Shown piece by piece: positions 53,879 to 63,399 of a stretch of 64,000 bases of DNA. The DNA is from Comamonas flocculans (GTDB taxonomy: Bacteria; Pseudomonadota; Gammaproteobacteria; Burkholderiales; Burkholderiaceae_C). The notes under the pieces are model-generated. The model saw nothing but the letters and a program-made list of their open reading frames with translations, had not been told where the DNA came from and ran no database searches. A program made the translations under genes and the position numbers. The stretch is from positions 1,178,001 to 1,242,000 of the forward strand of contig NZ_CP042344.1 in assembly GCF_007954405.1 (NCBI RefSeq). The letters are read 5' to 3'. Each line of letters begins with the position of its first letter. Positions within the stretch are counted from its first letter, which is position 1.

Positions 53879-54616
53879 TCAACGCCCGTGCGCGTCCGGC
53901 CGCACCTCGGGCTGCAGGTGCGCGCGCAGGGCCTGCACGTCCAGCACGCGCAGGCCGCCGTATTCGACGCGGATGGCGCCTTCGTCCTGCAGCCGCGCCA
54001 GCGCCTCGTTCACGCGCTGGCGCGACAGGCCTACCAGGTAGGCCAGTTCCTGCTGCGTGATGCGCAGCACCTGGCGCACGCCGGGGTAAAGCACGGGGTT
54101 GAACAGCGCCGCCAGGCTCAGCGCGACGCGCGCGTCGGGGTTGTGCAGGCGGTCGGTTTCGCGCGCGGCGATGAACTGGCCCACACGCTCGTTGAGCTGG
54201 TCCATGATGAAGCGGTTGAAGCCTATCGAATGGTCCAGCAGCCAGTGGAAGGTGTCGATGTGCAAGCCCGCCACCAGGCTCTTGCGCAGCGCCTGGATGT
54301 TGTAGCGATAGGGTTCGCGCTTGAGCACCGTGCCCTCGCCGAACCAGCCGCCCGGAGGCACGCCGATGATGGTCACCGCATCGCCGCGCGCGCTGTCTAT
54401 GGTCATCTTGAGCAGACCGTCGATGATGCCGAACCAGTAGGTCACGGGCCGGCCGGTGCGGCAAACGTAGTCGCCGGGATAGGCGTCGCCGACCACCAGC
54501 GCGGCGCGCGCGCGCGCGCCCTCGCTGGGCGTCAGGCGCGCAAGCCAGGGGATGTCGGCCAGCTCGCGCGGGGTTGGCGCGCGCCGGCGCTGGTAGATCG
54601 GTGAGTCGCCCAGCAT
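53879..54616 (-). CDS. Crp/Fnr-family transcriptional regulator
   Basis: 245 residues. A cyclic-nucleotide-binding-type sensory domain (about 20-145) with GRPVTYWFGIIDGLLKM and PGGWFGEGTVLKREPYRYN. The dimer helix is next, and the winged helix follows (about 170-235) with QQELAYLVGLSRQRVNEAL then LQDEGAIRVEYGGLRVLD. There is no N-terminal Cys cluster as in Fnr, so it is not an iron-sulfur oxygen sensor. The ligand is unknown. It is 10 nt after gspB on the same strand and probably in one transcript with gspAB. Confidence 0.88.
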   Translation of the reverse strand: MLGDSPIYQRRRAPTPRELADIPWLARLTPSEGARARAALVVGDAYPGDYVCRTGRPVTYWFGIIDGLLKMTIDSARGDAVTIIGVPPGGWFGEGTVLKREPYRYNIQALRKSLVAGLHIDTFHWLLDHSIGFNRFIMDQLNERVGQFIAARETDRLHNPDARVALSLAALFNPVLYPGVRQVLRITQQELAYLVGLSRQRVNEALARLQDEGAIRVEYGGLRVLDVQALRAHLQPEVRPDAHGR

Positions 54617-54626
54617 CTGCCCTCCC

Positions 54627-55379
54627 CTACTGCGCCGGCAAGGCCACGCGGTAACCTTGAAACGCCCAGACGGTACGTGTCTGCTCGATGGACTGCAGCA
54701 CCAGTCCGGGGGCCGCGGCCTCGCCCTCGTGCAGCACCTGCCCGTTGACGATGGCCATGCGCAGGCGCCGATCATCCGACCAGGTGACGCCCGCCAGGTG
54801 CAGGCCGGGCAGCGCGGCGCGCACCGACGCCGGCAGGTCTTGCGGCGCGAACACCGAACCGGTGGCTGGCGCCGGTGGCGCCTTCGACGCATGCGCCGGC
54901 GGCGCAGCAGGGATGCCGGCGAGCGGCACCGGTGGCGCTGCCGCGGCGCTGGCGACCCCTGCGGGCTTGGGCGCAGTGCCTGCTGCGGCACTGCGCGCCG
55001 CCGCGCGCTTGCGTGGCGCCGGCGGCACGGCCGGGGCCAGGGCATCAGGCGCTGGTGCCCCGGCGTCTGCCGCCGCAGACGAAGCGGAAGCCGGTGCAGG
55101 TGCGGACGCGGACGCGGACGCGTCAGGCAGACGGCCTTGGACGGCGGTCCGCGGCTGCGGGTCGGCGGCGGGCTGCGTGGATGCCAGCCGCCAGGCCAGG
55201 CCAGCGGCCAGCGCGGCGGTGGCCAGCAGCGCCAGCGCCCAGGGCCAGCGCGGCGCGCGAACAGGGTCGCGCGCGCCGCCCATGCCGGCCAGCAGGGGCG
55301 CCTGGGCATGCAGGCTGGGCACGCTGCCGCGCTGGCGTTCATGCTCGGCGCGGCGCAGGGCGTCAAGGATCGTGGACAT
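54627..55379 (-). CDS. gspB: General secretion pathway protein GspB-like
   Basis: 250 residues. It starts MSTILDALRRAEHERQRG (cytoplasmic), followed by one membrane segment near residues 43-65, a long Ala/Pro-rich periplasmic linker, and a C-terminal GspB domain (HLAGVTWSDDRRLRMAIVNG, then QTRTVWAFQGYRVALP). With GspA it helps place the type II secretin in the wall. It is 3 nt after the GspA gene. Other type II secretion genes are not in the window. Confidence 0.85.
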   Translation of the reverse strand: MSTILDALRRAEHERQRGSVPSLHAQAPLLAGMGGARDPVRAPRWPWALALLATAALAAGLAWRLASTQPAADPQPRTAVQGRLPDASASASAPAPASASSAAADAGAPAPDALAPAVPPAPRKRAAARSAAAGTAPKPAGVASAAAAPPVPLAGIPAAPPAHASKAPPAPATGSVFAPQDLPASVRAALPGLHLAGVTWSDDRRLRMAIVNGQVLHEGEAAAPGLVLQSIEQTRTVWAFQGYRVALPAQ

Positions 55380-55382
55380 GGC

Positions 55383-56984
55383 TCAAGGCTCCCCCGGTGC
55401 GGCGGGTGGCGCCAGCAGGCGCGGCCCGTCCGTACCCAATGCGCGGTTCAGCCGCATCAAAGTCAGCGGCCCGGCCAGCCCATCGCTTTGCAGGCCCTGG
55501 GCGCGCTGGAACTGGCGCACGCGGGTACGCAGCGCCGGCGCGCCGGCCACGCCCGCGCGATCCAGCTGCGCGGCCAGCCATTGGGCGCCGGATTCGGTCG
55601 CGGCGATGTCGACGCCGCCCGCATCCAGCCCCGGCGGGCTGCGCCACAGGGTGAAGGCGGCGCCGCTCCAGGCGGCGGCCAGTTCGCTCCAGGGCCGCTC
55701 GCTGGCTTGCCCGCGCGCGTCCAGCAGTTGTGCGCGGCCCTCGTGCAGCGTGCGCAGCAGCACCAAGCCGGCAGGCGCACCGGTGCCTTGCAGGCGCAGC
55801 AGCGCCGGGCGGTCCAGCCGGCGCAACAGGGCTTCGTCGCCTTGCGTGGTGCTCCAGCAAGCGAGCGCGCCCGGCAGCGGGCCGGTGCAGGGCAAGGCGC
55901 CTTCGGGCAGCTCCGCGTCCCAGAGGGTGGCCAGGCGGCGCCAGAGCGCGCTTTCGTCCGCCGCAGGCACCGATGGCGCGCCGGCGGCGCCGGCTTGCGC
56001 GCCCGCCGGGGCCGCCGCCACGGCCGCGGGCGTGGCGCCCGGGGCAGCGCCGCCCCAGGGCCAGTGGCCGGACAGCGCCAGCGCCGCGCCGGTCAGCAGC
56101 ACGCCTGCCGCCAGCCCCAGCGCTGCCGCAGGCCAACGGCTCCGGGTGCCGACGGGCTCTGCGGCGCCGTCAAAGACTTCGCGCGCGGCGGCGCGCACCG
56201 TGTGCGCATCCACCTGTTTGTGCCCGCCCGCATAGGCGGCCAGCAACGCGCGGTCGCACAGCAGATTGATGCGCCTGGGCACGCCGCCCGAGAGCGCGTG
56301 CACGCGCGCCAGCGCCGCCGGGGCAAAGGGCAGCGGCCCCTGCCAGCCGGCCACGGCCATGCGGTGGGCGACGTACTGCGCGGTCTCACCCTTGCTCAGC
56401 GCGCCCAGGTGGTAGCGCGCGATCACGCGCTGCGCCAGCTGCGTGAGTTCGGGCCGCGCAACCAGCGCGCGCAACTCGGGTTGGCCGATCAGGACGATCT
56501 GCAGCAGCTTCTTCTCGTCGGTTTCCAGGTTGGTGAGCAGGCGCAGCTGCTCGAGCACGTCGCTGGGCAGGCTTTGCGCCTCGTCGATCACCAGCACGCA
56601 GCTCTTGCCCGCCGCGTGCTGGGCCAGCAGCCAGGCGTTGAGCGCGTCCACGCACTGCTTGATCGTGGGCGGCCCGCGCCGGTTTGCGGGCAGCGCCACG
56701 CCGAATTCGTCGCACACCGTGCCCAGCAGCTCTTGCGCGCTGAGCTTGGGGTTGAAGATGTAGGCGGCGCTGCAGTGCGCGGGCATCTGCTGCAGAAAGC
56801 CGCGGCAGACCGTGGTCTTGCCCGCGCCCACTTCGCCGGTCAGCAGCACGAAGCCGCCCCCGCCGTCCAGCCCGTAGAGCAGGTGCGCCAGCGCCTCCCG
56901 ATGGCGCTCGCTCAGAAAGAGATAGCGCGGATCGGGCGCGATGGAGAAGGGCAGCTGCTCCAGGCCGAAATAGGCTGCGTACAT
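55383..56984 (-). CDS. gspA: GspA/ExeA-type AAA ATPase with peptidoglycan-binding end
   Basis: 533 residues. The AAA module (about 1-270) starts MYAAYFGLEQLPFSIAPDPR with Walker A LLTGEVGAGKTT and Walker B CVLVIDEAQSLPSD. One membrane segment follows (near 285-310). The periplasmic part ends in a peptidoglycan-binding-like fold (RVRQFQRAQGLQSDGLAGPL). This is the ExeA layout: an inner-membrane ATPase that reshapes peptidoglycan for secretin assembly. The ATG at 56984 matches the family start. The gene is divergent from the acyl-CoA ligase; the 159-nt gap has a TTGTC/GACAA inverted repeat at 57064-57081 but no sure promoter. Confidence 0.9.
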   Translation of the reverse strand: MYAAYFGLEQLPFSIAPDPRYLFLSERHREALAHLLYGLDGGGGFVLLTGEVGAGKTTVCRGFLQQMPAHCSAAYIFNPKLSAQELLGTVCDEFGVALPANRRGPPTIKQCVDALNAWLLAQHAAGKSCVLVIDEAQSLPSDVLEQLRLLTNLETDEKKLLQIVLIGQPELRALVARPELTQLAQRVIARYHLGALSKGETAQYVAHRMAVAGWQGPLPFAPAALARVHALSGGVPRRINLLCDRALLAAYAGGHKQVDAHTVRAAAREVFDGAAEPVGTRSRWPAAALGLAAGVLLTGAALALSGHWPWGGAAPGATPAAVAAAPAGAQAGAAGAPSVPAADESALWRRLATLWDAELPEGALPCTGPLPGALACWSTTQGDEALLRRLDRPALLRLQGTGAPAGLVLLRTLHEGRAQLLDARGQASERPWSELAAAWSGAAFTLWRSPPGLDAGGVDIAATESGAQWLAAQLDRAGVAGAPALRTRVRQFQRAQGLQSDGLAGPLTLMRLNRALGTDGPRLLAPPAAPGEP

Positions 56985-57143
56985 GGGCTGAGGATAGCGG
57001 GGGCGCCTGCCCGGCCCCGGGCCGGAAACCAAGGGTTTTACCCAGGGGGCATTAACCCCTAAATTGTCGTTGCAAAGACAAAATTCCGTCAAACCAGATC
57101 GCACCATCGGTAGCTGTACGTGTTAACCGAACCGACCACAGGC

Positions 57144-59078
57144 ATGACGAGCACCTTCCCCCATCTGCTGCTGCAGCAAGCCAAGGAGCGCCCCGGGGCG
57201 CCGGCGCTGCGCGAGAAGGAGTACGGCATCTGGCAGACCTGGAGCTGGGCCGAGGTGGCGCGCGACGTGCGTCACATGGCCTGCGGCCTGGCGGCGCTGG
57301 GCTTTCGCCGCGGCGAGAACCTGTCCTTCGTGAGCGGCAACCGGCCCTATTGCTACATGGGCTTCATCGCGGTGCAAAGCCTGGGCGGCGTGCCGATCCC
57401 GCTGTACCAGGATGCGGTGGCAGGCGAGATGGCCTTCGTGCTGGAAGACGCAGAGGTGCGCTTTGCCTACGCCGAAGACCAGGAGCAGGTGGACAAGCTG
57501 CTGGAGATCCGCGAGAGCCTGCCCGGCCTTGAATTCATCCTCTACGAAGACCCGCGCGGCCTGCGCCACTACGACCAGCCCGGCCTCGTCAGCGTGCAGG
57601 CGCTGCTGGAAAAAGGCCGCGCCTGGGACGCGGCCCACCCCGGCGCGTGGGAGGCGGGGCTGGCGCAGCTCGATGCGCAAGACACCTCCATCATCCTCTA
57701 CACCTCGGGCACCACCGGGCGGCCCAAGGGCGTGTGCCTGAGCCACGCCGGCTTCGTGCTGGCCGCACGCGGCGGGCAGGAAGTGGACGCCCTCACGCCG
57801 GCCGAAGACGTGGTCTCCTACCTGCCGCCGGCCTGGGCGGGCGACTACCTGTTTTCCGTCGCGCAGTGGATCGCGGTGGGCTTCACCATCAACTGCCCCG
57901 AAGACGAAAGCACCGTGGCGATCGACCTGCGCGAGATCGGCCCGACGTATTACTTCGCGCCGCCGCGCATCTTCGAAGGGCTGCTGACCTCGGTCTCCAT
58001 CCGCATGGAAGACGCGGCGCGCATCAAGCGCTGGCTGTTCGAGCGCTGCATGCAATTGGCCAAGCGCGTGGGCGCGGACATCCTGGACGGCAAGCCCGTG
58101 GGCGCCTGGGACCGGCTCAAATACCGCGCGGCCGACCTGCTGATCTACGGGCCGCTGAAGAACGTCATGGGACTGTCGCGCATCCGCGTGGCCTATACCG
58201 CGGGGGCGGCCATAGGGCCGGACCTGTTTCGCTTCTTCCGCTCCATCGGCGTGAACCTCAAGCAGCTCTACGGTTCCACCGAAACCTCGGCCTATGTCTG
58301 CATCCAGCGCGACGGCCAGGTGGAACTGTCGGCCGTGGGCCAGCCCGCGCCGGGCGTCGAGGTGCGCATTGCCGACAACGGCGAAGTGCTGGTGAGAAGC
58401 GCGGCGCTGCTCAAGGAGTACTACAAGCGCCCCGAGGACACCGCCGAGGTGCTCGATGCCGAGGGCTGGTTTCACACCGGCGACGCGGGCCTGATCGACG
58501 CGGCCGGACAGCTGCGCATCATCGACCGCGCCAAGGACGTGGGCAAGCTCAGTAGCGGCGCGATGTTCGCGCCCAACTACATCGAGAACAAGCTCAAGTT
58601 CTTCCCGCAGATCAAGGAGGCGGTGTGCTTCGGCCACGACCGCGACGAGGTCTGCGCCTTCGTCAACATCGACTTCGACGCGGTGGGCAACTGGGCCGAG
58701 CGCCGCGGCCTGCCCTACGCCGGCTATGTGGACCTGGCGGGCAAGCCGGAGGTGCTGGAGATGATGCGCGAATGCATGGCCCAGGTGAACGCCGACCTGG
58801 CCGCCGAGGAGGGCATGGGCGAGACCCAGGTGGCGCGCTTCCTGGTGCTGCACAAGGAGCTCGATCCCGACGACGACGAGCTCACGCGCACGCGCAAGGT
58901 GCGGCGCAATTTCGTGGCCGAGAAATACGCGGTGCTGATCGACGCCCTGTACGGGGGCAGGGACGAGCAGTTCATCGAAACCAGGGTCAAGTTCGAGGAC
59001 GGGCGCAGCGGCACGGTATCGGCCACGCTGAAGATCCTGAAGGCCCAGGTCCACCCCGTCACGAGGAAGGCGGCATGA
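57144..59078 (+). CDS. AMP-dependent acyl-CoA synthetase/ligase
   Basis: 644 residues. It activates a carboxylic acid to its CoA thioester through an acyl-AMP. The P-loop-like A3 motif is IILYTSGTTGRPKGVCLSHAG-type (TSGTTGRPKG at about 190-200), with YGSTETSAYVCIQ and WFHTGDAGLIDAAGQLRIID. It is of the long-chain type by length and by C-terminal layout. It heads an operon with a branched-chain-amino-acid-type importer, so the substrate is probably the acid that the transporter brings in. A GTG eight codons upstream (57120) could also be the start. The end overlaps livG as ATGA. Confidence 0.9.
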   Translation: MTSTFPHLLLQQAKERPGAPALREKEYGIWQTWSWAEVARDVRHMACGLAALGFRRGENLSFVSGNRPYCYMGFIAVQSLGGVPIPLYQDAVAGEMAFVLEDAEVRFAYAEDQEQVDKLLEIRESLPGLEFILYEDPRGLRHYDQPGLVSVQALLEKGRAWDAAHPGAWEAGLAQLDAQDTSIILYTSGTTGRPKGVCLSHAGFVLAARGGQEVDALTPAEDVVSYLPPAWAGDYLFSVAQWIAVGFTINCPEDESTVAIDLREIGPTYYFAPPRIFEGLLTSVSIRMEDAARIKRWLFERCMQLAKRVGADILDGKPVGAWDRLKYRAADLLIYGPLKNVMGLSRIRVAYTAGAAIGPDLFRFFRSIGVNLKQLYGSTETSAYVCIQRDGQVELSAVGQPAPGVEVRIADNGEVLVRSAALLKEYYKRPEDTAEVLDAEGWFHTGDAGLIDAAGQLRIIDRAKDVGKLSSGAMFAPNYIENKLKFFPQIKEAVCFGHDRDEVCAFVNIDFDAVGNWAERRGLPYAGYVDLAGKPEVLEMMRECMAQVNADLAAEEGMGETQVARFLVLHKELDPDDDELTRTRKVRRNFVAEKYAVLIDALYGGRDEQFIETRVKFEDGRSGTVSATLKILKAQVHPVTRKAA

Positions 59079-59923
59079 ACCACAATGCTATGCCAACAGT
59101 AGCTGCAAGCGCAGGCCAGTCGGGCGCTACAGGCCAAAATGGCCCCAGAACCATCGGCGACGTGATTCTGGAGGTCAAGCACATCAGCCTGCGCTTTGGC
59201 GGCGTGCGCGCGCTCACCGACATCAGCTTTGACGTGCGCGAGCACGAGATCCGCTCCATCATCGGCCCCAACGGCGCGGGCAAGAGCTCGATGCTCAACT
59301 GCATCAACGGGGTGTACACGCCGCAGGAGGGCTCGATCACCTTCCGTGGCCAGACCTTCAGCCACATGAACAGCCGCCAGGTGGCGGAGATGGGCGTGGC
59401 GCGCACCTTCCAGAACCTGGCCCTGTTCAAGGGCATGAGCGTGCTGGACAACATCATGAGCGGGCGCAACCTGAAGATCAAAAGCAACCTGCTCATGCAG
59501 GCGCTGCGCATCGGCCCGGCAGAGCGCGAAGAGCTTGCGCACCGCGAATTCGTCGAGCACATCATCGACTTCCTGGAAATCCAGGCACACCGCAAGACAC
59601 CCGTGGGGCAACTGCCCTACGGCCTGCAAAAGCGCGTGGACCTGGGCCGGGCGCTGGCGATGGAGCCGCAGGTGCTGCTGCTCGACGAACCCATGGCGGG
59701 CATGAACGTGGAAGAAAAGCAGGACATGAGCCGCTTCATCCTGGACGTGAACGACGAGTTCGGCACGACCATCGTGCTGATCGAGCACGACATGGGCGTG
59801 GTGATGGACATCTCCGACCGCGTGGTGGTGCTGGACTACGGCAAGAAGATCGGCGACGGCGCGCCGGCCGAGGTGCAGCAGAGCGAAGACGTCATCCGTG
59901 CCTACCTGGGCACGGCGGCTTGA
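59075..59923 (+). CDS. livG: Branched-chain amino acid-type ABC transporter ATPase LivG
   Basis: 282 residues. ATPase subunit. Walker A is GPNGAGKSS (residues about 64-72), a Q-loop and signature-like region (GQLPYGLQKRVDLGRAL), Walker B VLLLDEPMAGM, and H-loop LIEHDM. It lacks the canonical LSGGQ, as LivG proteins commonly do (here LPYGLQK). The first 25 residues precede the usual core, and about residues 5-23 of these are encoded by a copy of the interspersed palindromic repeat. The stop of the ligase gene overlaps its ATG. Confidence 0.93.
   Translation: MNHNAMPTVAASAGQSGATGQNGPRTIGDVILEVKHISLRFGGVRALTDISFDVREHEIRSIIGPNGAGKSSMLNCINGVYTPQEGSITFRGQTFSHMNSRQVAEMGVARTFQNLALFKGMSVLDNIMSGRNLKIKSNLLMQALRIGPAEREELAHREFVEHIIDFLEIQAHRKTPVGQLPYGLQKRVDLGRALAMEPQVLLLDEPMAGMNVEEKQDMSRFILDVNDEFGTTIVLIEHDMGVVMDISDRVVVLDYGKKIGDGAPAEVQQSEDVIRAYLGTAA
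59086..59142 (+). repeat. Interspersed palindromic repeat, copy G, in the livG N-terminus
   Basis: Reads AACAGTAGCTGCAAGCG, CAGGCCAGTCGGGCGC, TACAGGCCAAAATGG. A more divergent member of the repeat family, translated in frame as an Ala/Ser/Gly-rich leader before the ATPase core. Confidence 0.7.
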
Positions 59924-59938
59924 GACGGGGGCAGGCAG

Positions 59939-60868
59939 ATGGGCTTTTTTCTCGAAACCCTGATCGGCGGCCTGATGACCGGCGTGCTGTATTCGCTGGT
60001 GGCGCTGGGCTTCGTGCTGATCTACAAGGCGTCCAGCGTGTTCAACTTCGCGCAGGGCGTGATGGTGCTGTTCGCCGCGCTGGCCATGGCGCGGTTTTCC
60101 GAATGGATACCGCAGTGGACCGGCATCGAGAGCAAGGTGCTGGCCAACGTGCTCGCCTTCATGGTTGCGGCGGTGCTGATGCTCATCCTGGCCTGGCTGG
60201 TGGAGCGCCTGGCGCTGCGCCACCTGGTGAGCCAGCCCGAGGCGACGCTGCTCATGGCCACCATAGGCATAGGCTTCTTCCTGGAGGGTTTTGGCCAGTC
60301 GGTGTTCGGCAGCAACGTCTACAACATCGACATCGGCATGCCCAAGGACCCGCTCTTCGTCGCCCAGGGCCTGTTCGAGGGCGGCATCCTGATCGATTCG
60401 CAGGAGCTCGTGGCCGCGCTGATCGCCACGCTGCTGGTGGCGGCACTGGTGCTGTTCTTCCAGAAAACCTCCACCGGCCGGGCGCTGCGTGCGGTGGCCG
60501 ACGACCACCAGGCGGCGCAGTCGGTGGGCATCCCGCTGGCGCGCATGTGGGTCATCGTCTGGTTCGTCGCGGGCCTGTCGGCGCTGGTGGCCGGCATGGT
60601 CTGGGGCAGCAAGCTGGGGGTGCAGTTTTCCATCTCCACGCTGGCGCTGCGCGCGCTGCCGGTGGTCATCCTGGGGGGCCTCACCTCGGTGCCCGGCGCC
60701 ATCGTGGCCGGCCTGATCGTGGGCGCGGGCGAGAAGCTTTCCGAGATCTACCTCGGGCCCTTCGTCGGCGGCGGCATCGAGGTGTGGTTCGCCTACGTGC
60801 TGGCGCTGCTGGTGCTGCTGGTGCGGCCCCAGGGACTCTTTGGAGAGAAGATCATCGACCGCGTTTGA
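59939..60868 (+). CDS. livH: ABC transporter permease LivH
   Basis: 309 residues. Inner-membrane permease with about eight membrane segments. Family features are MTGVLYSLVALGFVLIYKAS, SVFNFAQGVMVLFAALAMA and VILGGLTSVPGAIVAGLIVG. It starts 15 nt after livG. Pairs with LivM for the channel. Confidence 0.95.
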   Translation: MGFFLETLIGGLMTGVLYSLVALGFVLIYKASSVFNFAQGVMVLFAALAMARFSEWIPQWTGIESKVLANVLAFMVAAVLMLILAWLVERLALRHLVSQPEATLLMATIGIGFFLEGFGQSVFGSNVYNIDIGMPKDPLFVAQGLFEGGILIDSQELVAALIATLLVAALVLFFQKTSTGRALRAVADDHQAAQSVGIPLARMWVIVWFVAGLSALVAGMVWGSKLGVQFSISTLALRALPVVILGGLTSVPGAIVAGLIVGAGEKLSEIYLGPFVGGGIEVWFAYVLALLVLLVRPQGLFGEKIIDRV

Positions 60869-60872
60869 TCCT

Positions 60873-60920
60873 CGATTTGATAGCTTGTGGCGCTTGCTGG
60901 GCAAGGGCTAGAAGCAGAAA
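60873..60920 (+). repeat. Interspersed palindromic repeat, copy F
   Basis: TTGATAGCTTGTGGCGCTTG, CTGGGCAAGGGCTAGAAGC. It lies in the 64-nt livH-livM gap inside an operon, where it could form a hairpin in the mRNA. Confidence 0.75.
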
Positions 60921-60932
60921 AGACTCATAAAC

Positions 60933-62009
60933 ATGATTTACCGCGAAAACGGCCAATTCAAGACCAGCTACCGCTCGGATCAGCAGATCTTCCCGATCGC
61001 GCAGGACCGCTGGGTCATGCTCGCGCTGCTGCTCGTCGCCTTCGTCGTGGTGCCGCTCACCGCCAGCAGCTACGTGTTCTCGGCCATCCTGATCCCGGTG
61101 GTCATCCTGGCGCTGGCGGCGCTGGGCACCAACATCCTGATCGGCTACTGTGGGCAGATCTCGCTCGGCTCGGGCGCCTTCATGGCGGTGGGGGCCTACG
61201 GCGCCTGGAACGTGATCATGCGCGTGCCGGGCATGCCGCTCATAGGCGCGCTGCTGCTGGGCGGGGTGTTTGCCGCCATCTTCGGCGTGCTCTTCGGGCT
61301 GCCCAGCCTGCGCGTCAAGGGCCTGTACCTGGCGGTGACCACGCTGGCGGCGCAGTTCTTCGCCGACTGGATGTTCTACCGCGTCAAGTGGTTGACCATG
61401 GACAGCCCCTCGATCTCGGTGACCGCGCCCGACGTGTCCGTCTTCGGCATCGCGCTGGACAGCTATGCCTCCAAGTACCTGTTCTGCCTCACGCTGCTGG
61501 TGCTGCTGGCGCTGGCCTGCAAGAACCTGGTGCGCAGCGCCATAGGCCGCGAGTGGATGGCGATCCGCGACATGGACGTGGCCGCCGCCGTCATCGGCAT
61601 ACGCCCCACCTACGCCAAGCTCACCGCCTTTGCCGTGAGCAGCTTCATCATCGGCGTGGCGGGCGCGCTCTGGGGGTTTTTCTATCTTGGATCGTGGGAG
61701 CCCGCCGCCTTCGGACTGGACATGTCGCTGGAGCTCTTGTTCATGGTCATCATCGGGGGGCTGGGCTCCATCATGGGCAACTTCATCGGCGCGGCTTTCA
61801 TGGTGGTGCTGCCCATACTGATCCGCCTGGGCCTGCCGGCGCTGGGCAGCGTGCTGGGCATGCAACTGGGCACGGCCGAGGCCGCGCACCTGGAGCTGAT
61901 GCTGTTCGGCGTGCTCATCGTCTGGTTTCTCATCGTCGAGCCGCACGGCCTGGCGCGCCTGTGGTCCACGGGCAAGCAGAAGCTGCGGCTGTGGCCCTTC
62001 CCTCACTGA
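60933..62009 (+). CDS. livM: ABC transporter permease LivM
   Basis: 358 residues, about nine or ten membrane segments. Characteristic parts: ALGTNILIGYCGQISLGSGA, GLPSLRVKGLYLAVTTLAAQ and AVSSFIIGVAGALWGFFYLG. Second permease of the transporter. It follows livH after the palindromic repeat. Confidence 0.95.
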   Translation: MIYRENGQFKTSYRSDQQIFPIAQDRWVMLALLLVAFVVVPLTASSYVFSAILIPVVILALAALGTNILIGYCGQISLGSGAFMAVGAYGAWNVIMRVPGMPLIGALLLGGVFAAIFGVLFGLPSLRVKGLYLAVTTLAAQFFADWMFYRVKWLTMDSPSISVTAPDVSVFGIALDSYASKYLFCLTLLVLLALACKNLVRSAIGREWMAIRDMDVAAAVIGIRPTYAKLTAFAVSSFIIGVAGALWGFFYLGSWEPAAFGLDMSLELLFMVIIGGLGSIMGNFIGAAFMVVLPILIRLGLPALGSVLGMQLGTAEAAHLELMLFGVLIVWFLIVEPHGLARLWSTGKQKLRLWPFPH

Positions 62010-62073
62010 GGGGACAGGTCGCGCAGGCATCGAGGTTTTTTTCCCCTGGCAACTCACTACGAAGGAGACAAGC

Positions 62074-63387
62074 ATGAAGCCCATCCACACTCTGCTGGCC
62101 ACGCTGGCGGTTGCAGCGGGCATGACCGCGGCGCCGGCCGTGGCGCAGGAGCAATACGCTCCCATCTTTTCCTACCGCACCGGGCCCTACGCGCCCAACG
62201 GCATCCCGGTGGCCAACGGCACCGCCGACTACCTCAAGCTGGTCAATGCCAAGGGCGGCATCAACGGCGTCAAGTTCAAGATCGAGGAGTGCGAATTCGC
62301 CTTCGATACCGCCAAGGGCATCGAATGCTATGAACGCATGAAGGGCCAGAACGGCGGCGCTGCCATCGTGCAGTCCATCTCCACCGGCGTGACGGCCGCG
62401 TTGCTGAAGAAGGCGCCCGAGGACAAGATCTCGCTGATCATCGCCGGCTACGGCACGCCCGCGGCGGCGGACGGCCGGGTGTTCAAGTGGGTCTTCCCCA
62501 TGATCCCGAACTACTTCGTCGCCGCCGACGTGATGATGCAGTCGGTGGGCGAGAAGGCAGGCGGGCTGGACAAGCTCAAGGGCAAGAAGATCAACTACGT
62601 CTACATGGACGCGCCGTTTGGCCACGAGTTCATGCCGGTGTTCGACGCCTACGCCGCCAAGTACGGCTTCACGCTGAACAAGCTGGCGGTGACCGCGCCG
62701 GGGCTGGACCAGAAGTCCACCTGGCTGCAGGTGCGCCGCGACCAGCCCGACTACCTGCTGTACGTGGGCTACGGCGTGATGAACCCGACGGCGCTGAAAG
62801 AAGCGCAGGCCGTGGGCTACCCGCGCGACAAGATGTACGGCTTCTGGTGGGCCGGCTCCGAGTCCGACGTCAAGGGCGTGGAAGAAGCCTCCAAGGGCTA
62901 CAACGCCGTGGCCCTGCAGGCCAGCGCCAACCGCGACGCCAAGGTCATCAAGGATGTGCAGGAGACGCTCTACGCCAAGGGCCAGGGTACGGCGCAGGAT
63001 GCCAAGACCGTGGGCGACGTGCTCTACGTGCGCGGCCTGATCACCGGCATGCTCACGGCCGAGACCGTGCGCATCGCGCAGGAGAAGTTCGGCAAGGGCA
63101 AGCCCATCACCGGCGAGCAGGCGCAGTGGGCGCTGGAGAACTTCGAGCTCACGCCCGAGCGCATCGAGGAGCTGGGCTTCACCGGCATCATCCAGCCGAT
63201 GAAGACCACCTGCGCCCAGCACATGGGCTCGTACGCCGCGCGCATGTCGGTGTGGGACGGCAAGGAGTGGAAGATCAACAGCGACTGGTACGAGGGCAAC
63301 CGCGAGATCATCGATCCGCTGATCAAGCAGTTCGCCGAGAAGTACGCCGCCGACAACAAGATCGAACAGCGCCAGTGCGCCAACTGA
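62074..63387 (+). CDS. livK: ABC transporter substrate-binding protein (LivK type)
   Basis: 437 residues. Periplasmic binding protein of the branched-chain amino acid family. A signal peptide with cleavage after PAVAQ (near residue 24) leads to the two-lobed fold (KLVNAKGGINGVKFKIEECE, IIAGYGTPAAADGRVFKWVF, LGFTGIIQPMKTTCAQHMGS). It is longer than LivK itself; relatives of this size carry aromatic or aliphatic acids and amides as well as amino acids. AAGGAGA stands before the ATG. Ligand unknown; with the ligase upstream an organic acid is a reasonable guess. Confidence 0.92.
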   Translation: MKPIHTLLATLAVAAGMTAAPAVAQEQYAPIFSYRTGPYAPNGIPVANGTADYLKLVNAKGGINGVKFKIEECEFAFDTAKGIECYERMKGQNGGAAIVQSISTGVTAALLKKAPEDKISLIIAGYGTPAAADGRVFKWVFPMIPNYFVAADVMMQSVGEKAGGLDKLKGKKINYVYMDAPFGHEFMPVFDAYAAKYGFTLNKLAVTAPGLDQKSTWLQVRRDQPDYLLYVGYGVMNPTALKEAQAVGYPRDKMYGFWWAGSESDVKGVEEASKGYNAVALQASANRDAKVIKDVQETLYAKGQGTAQDAKTVGDVLYVRGLITGMLTAETVRIAQEKFGKGKPITGEQAQWALENFELTPERIEELGFTGIIQPMKTTCAQHMGSYAARMSVWDGKEWKINSDWYEGNREIIDPLIKQFAEKYAADNKIEQRQCAN

Positions 63388-63399
63388 GCGCAAGCCACG

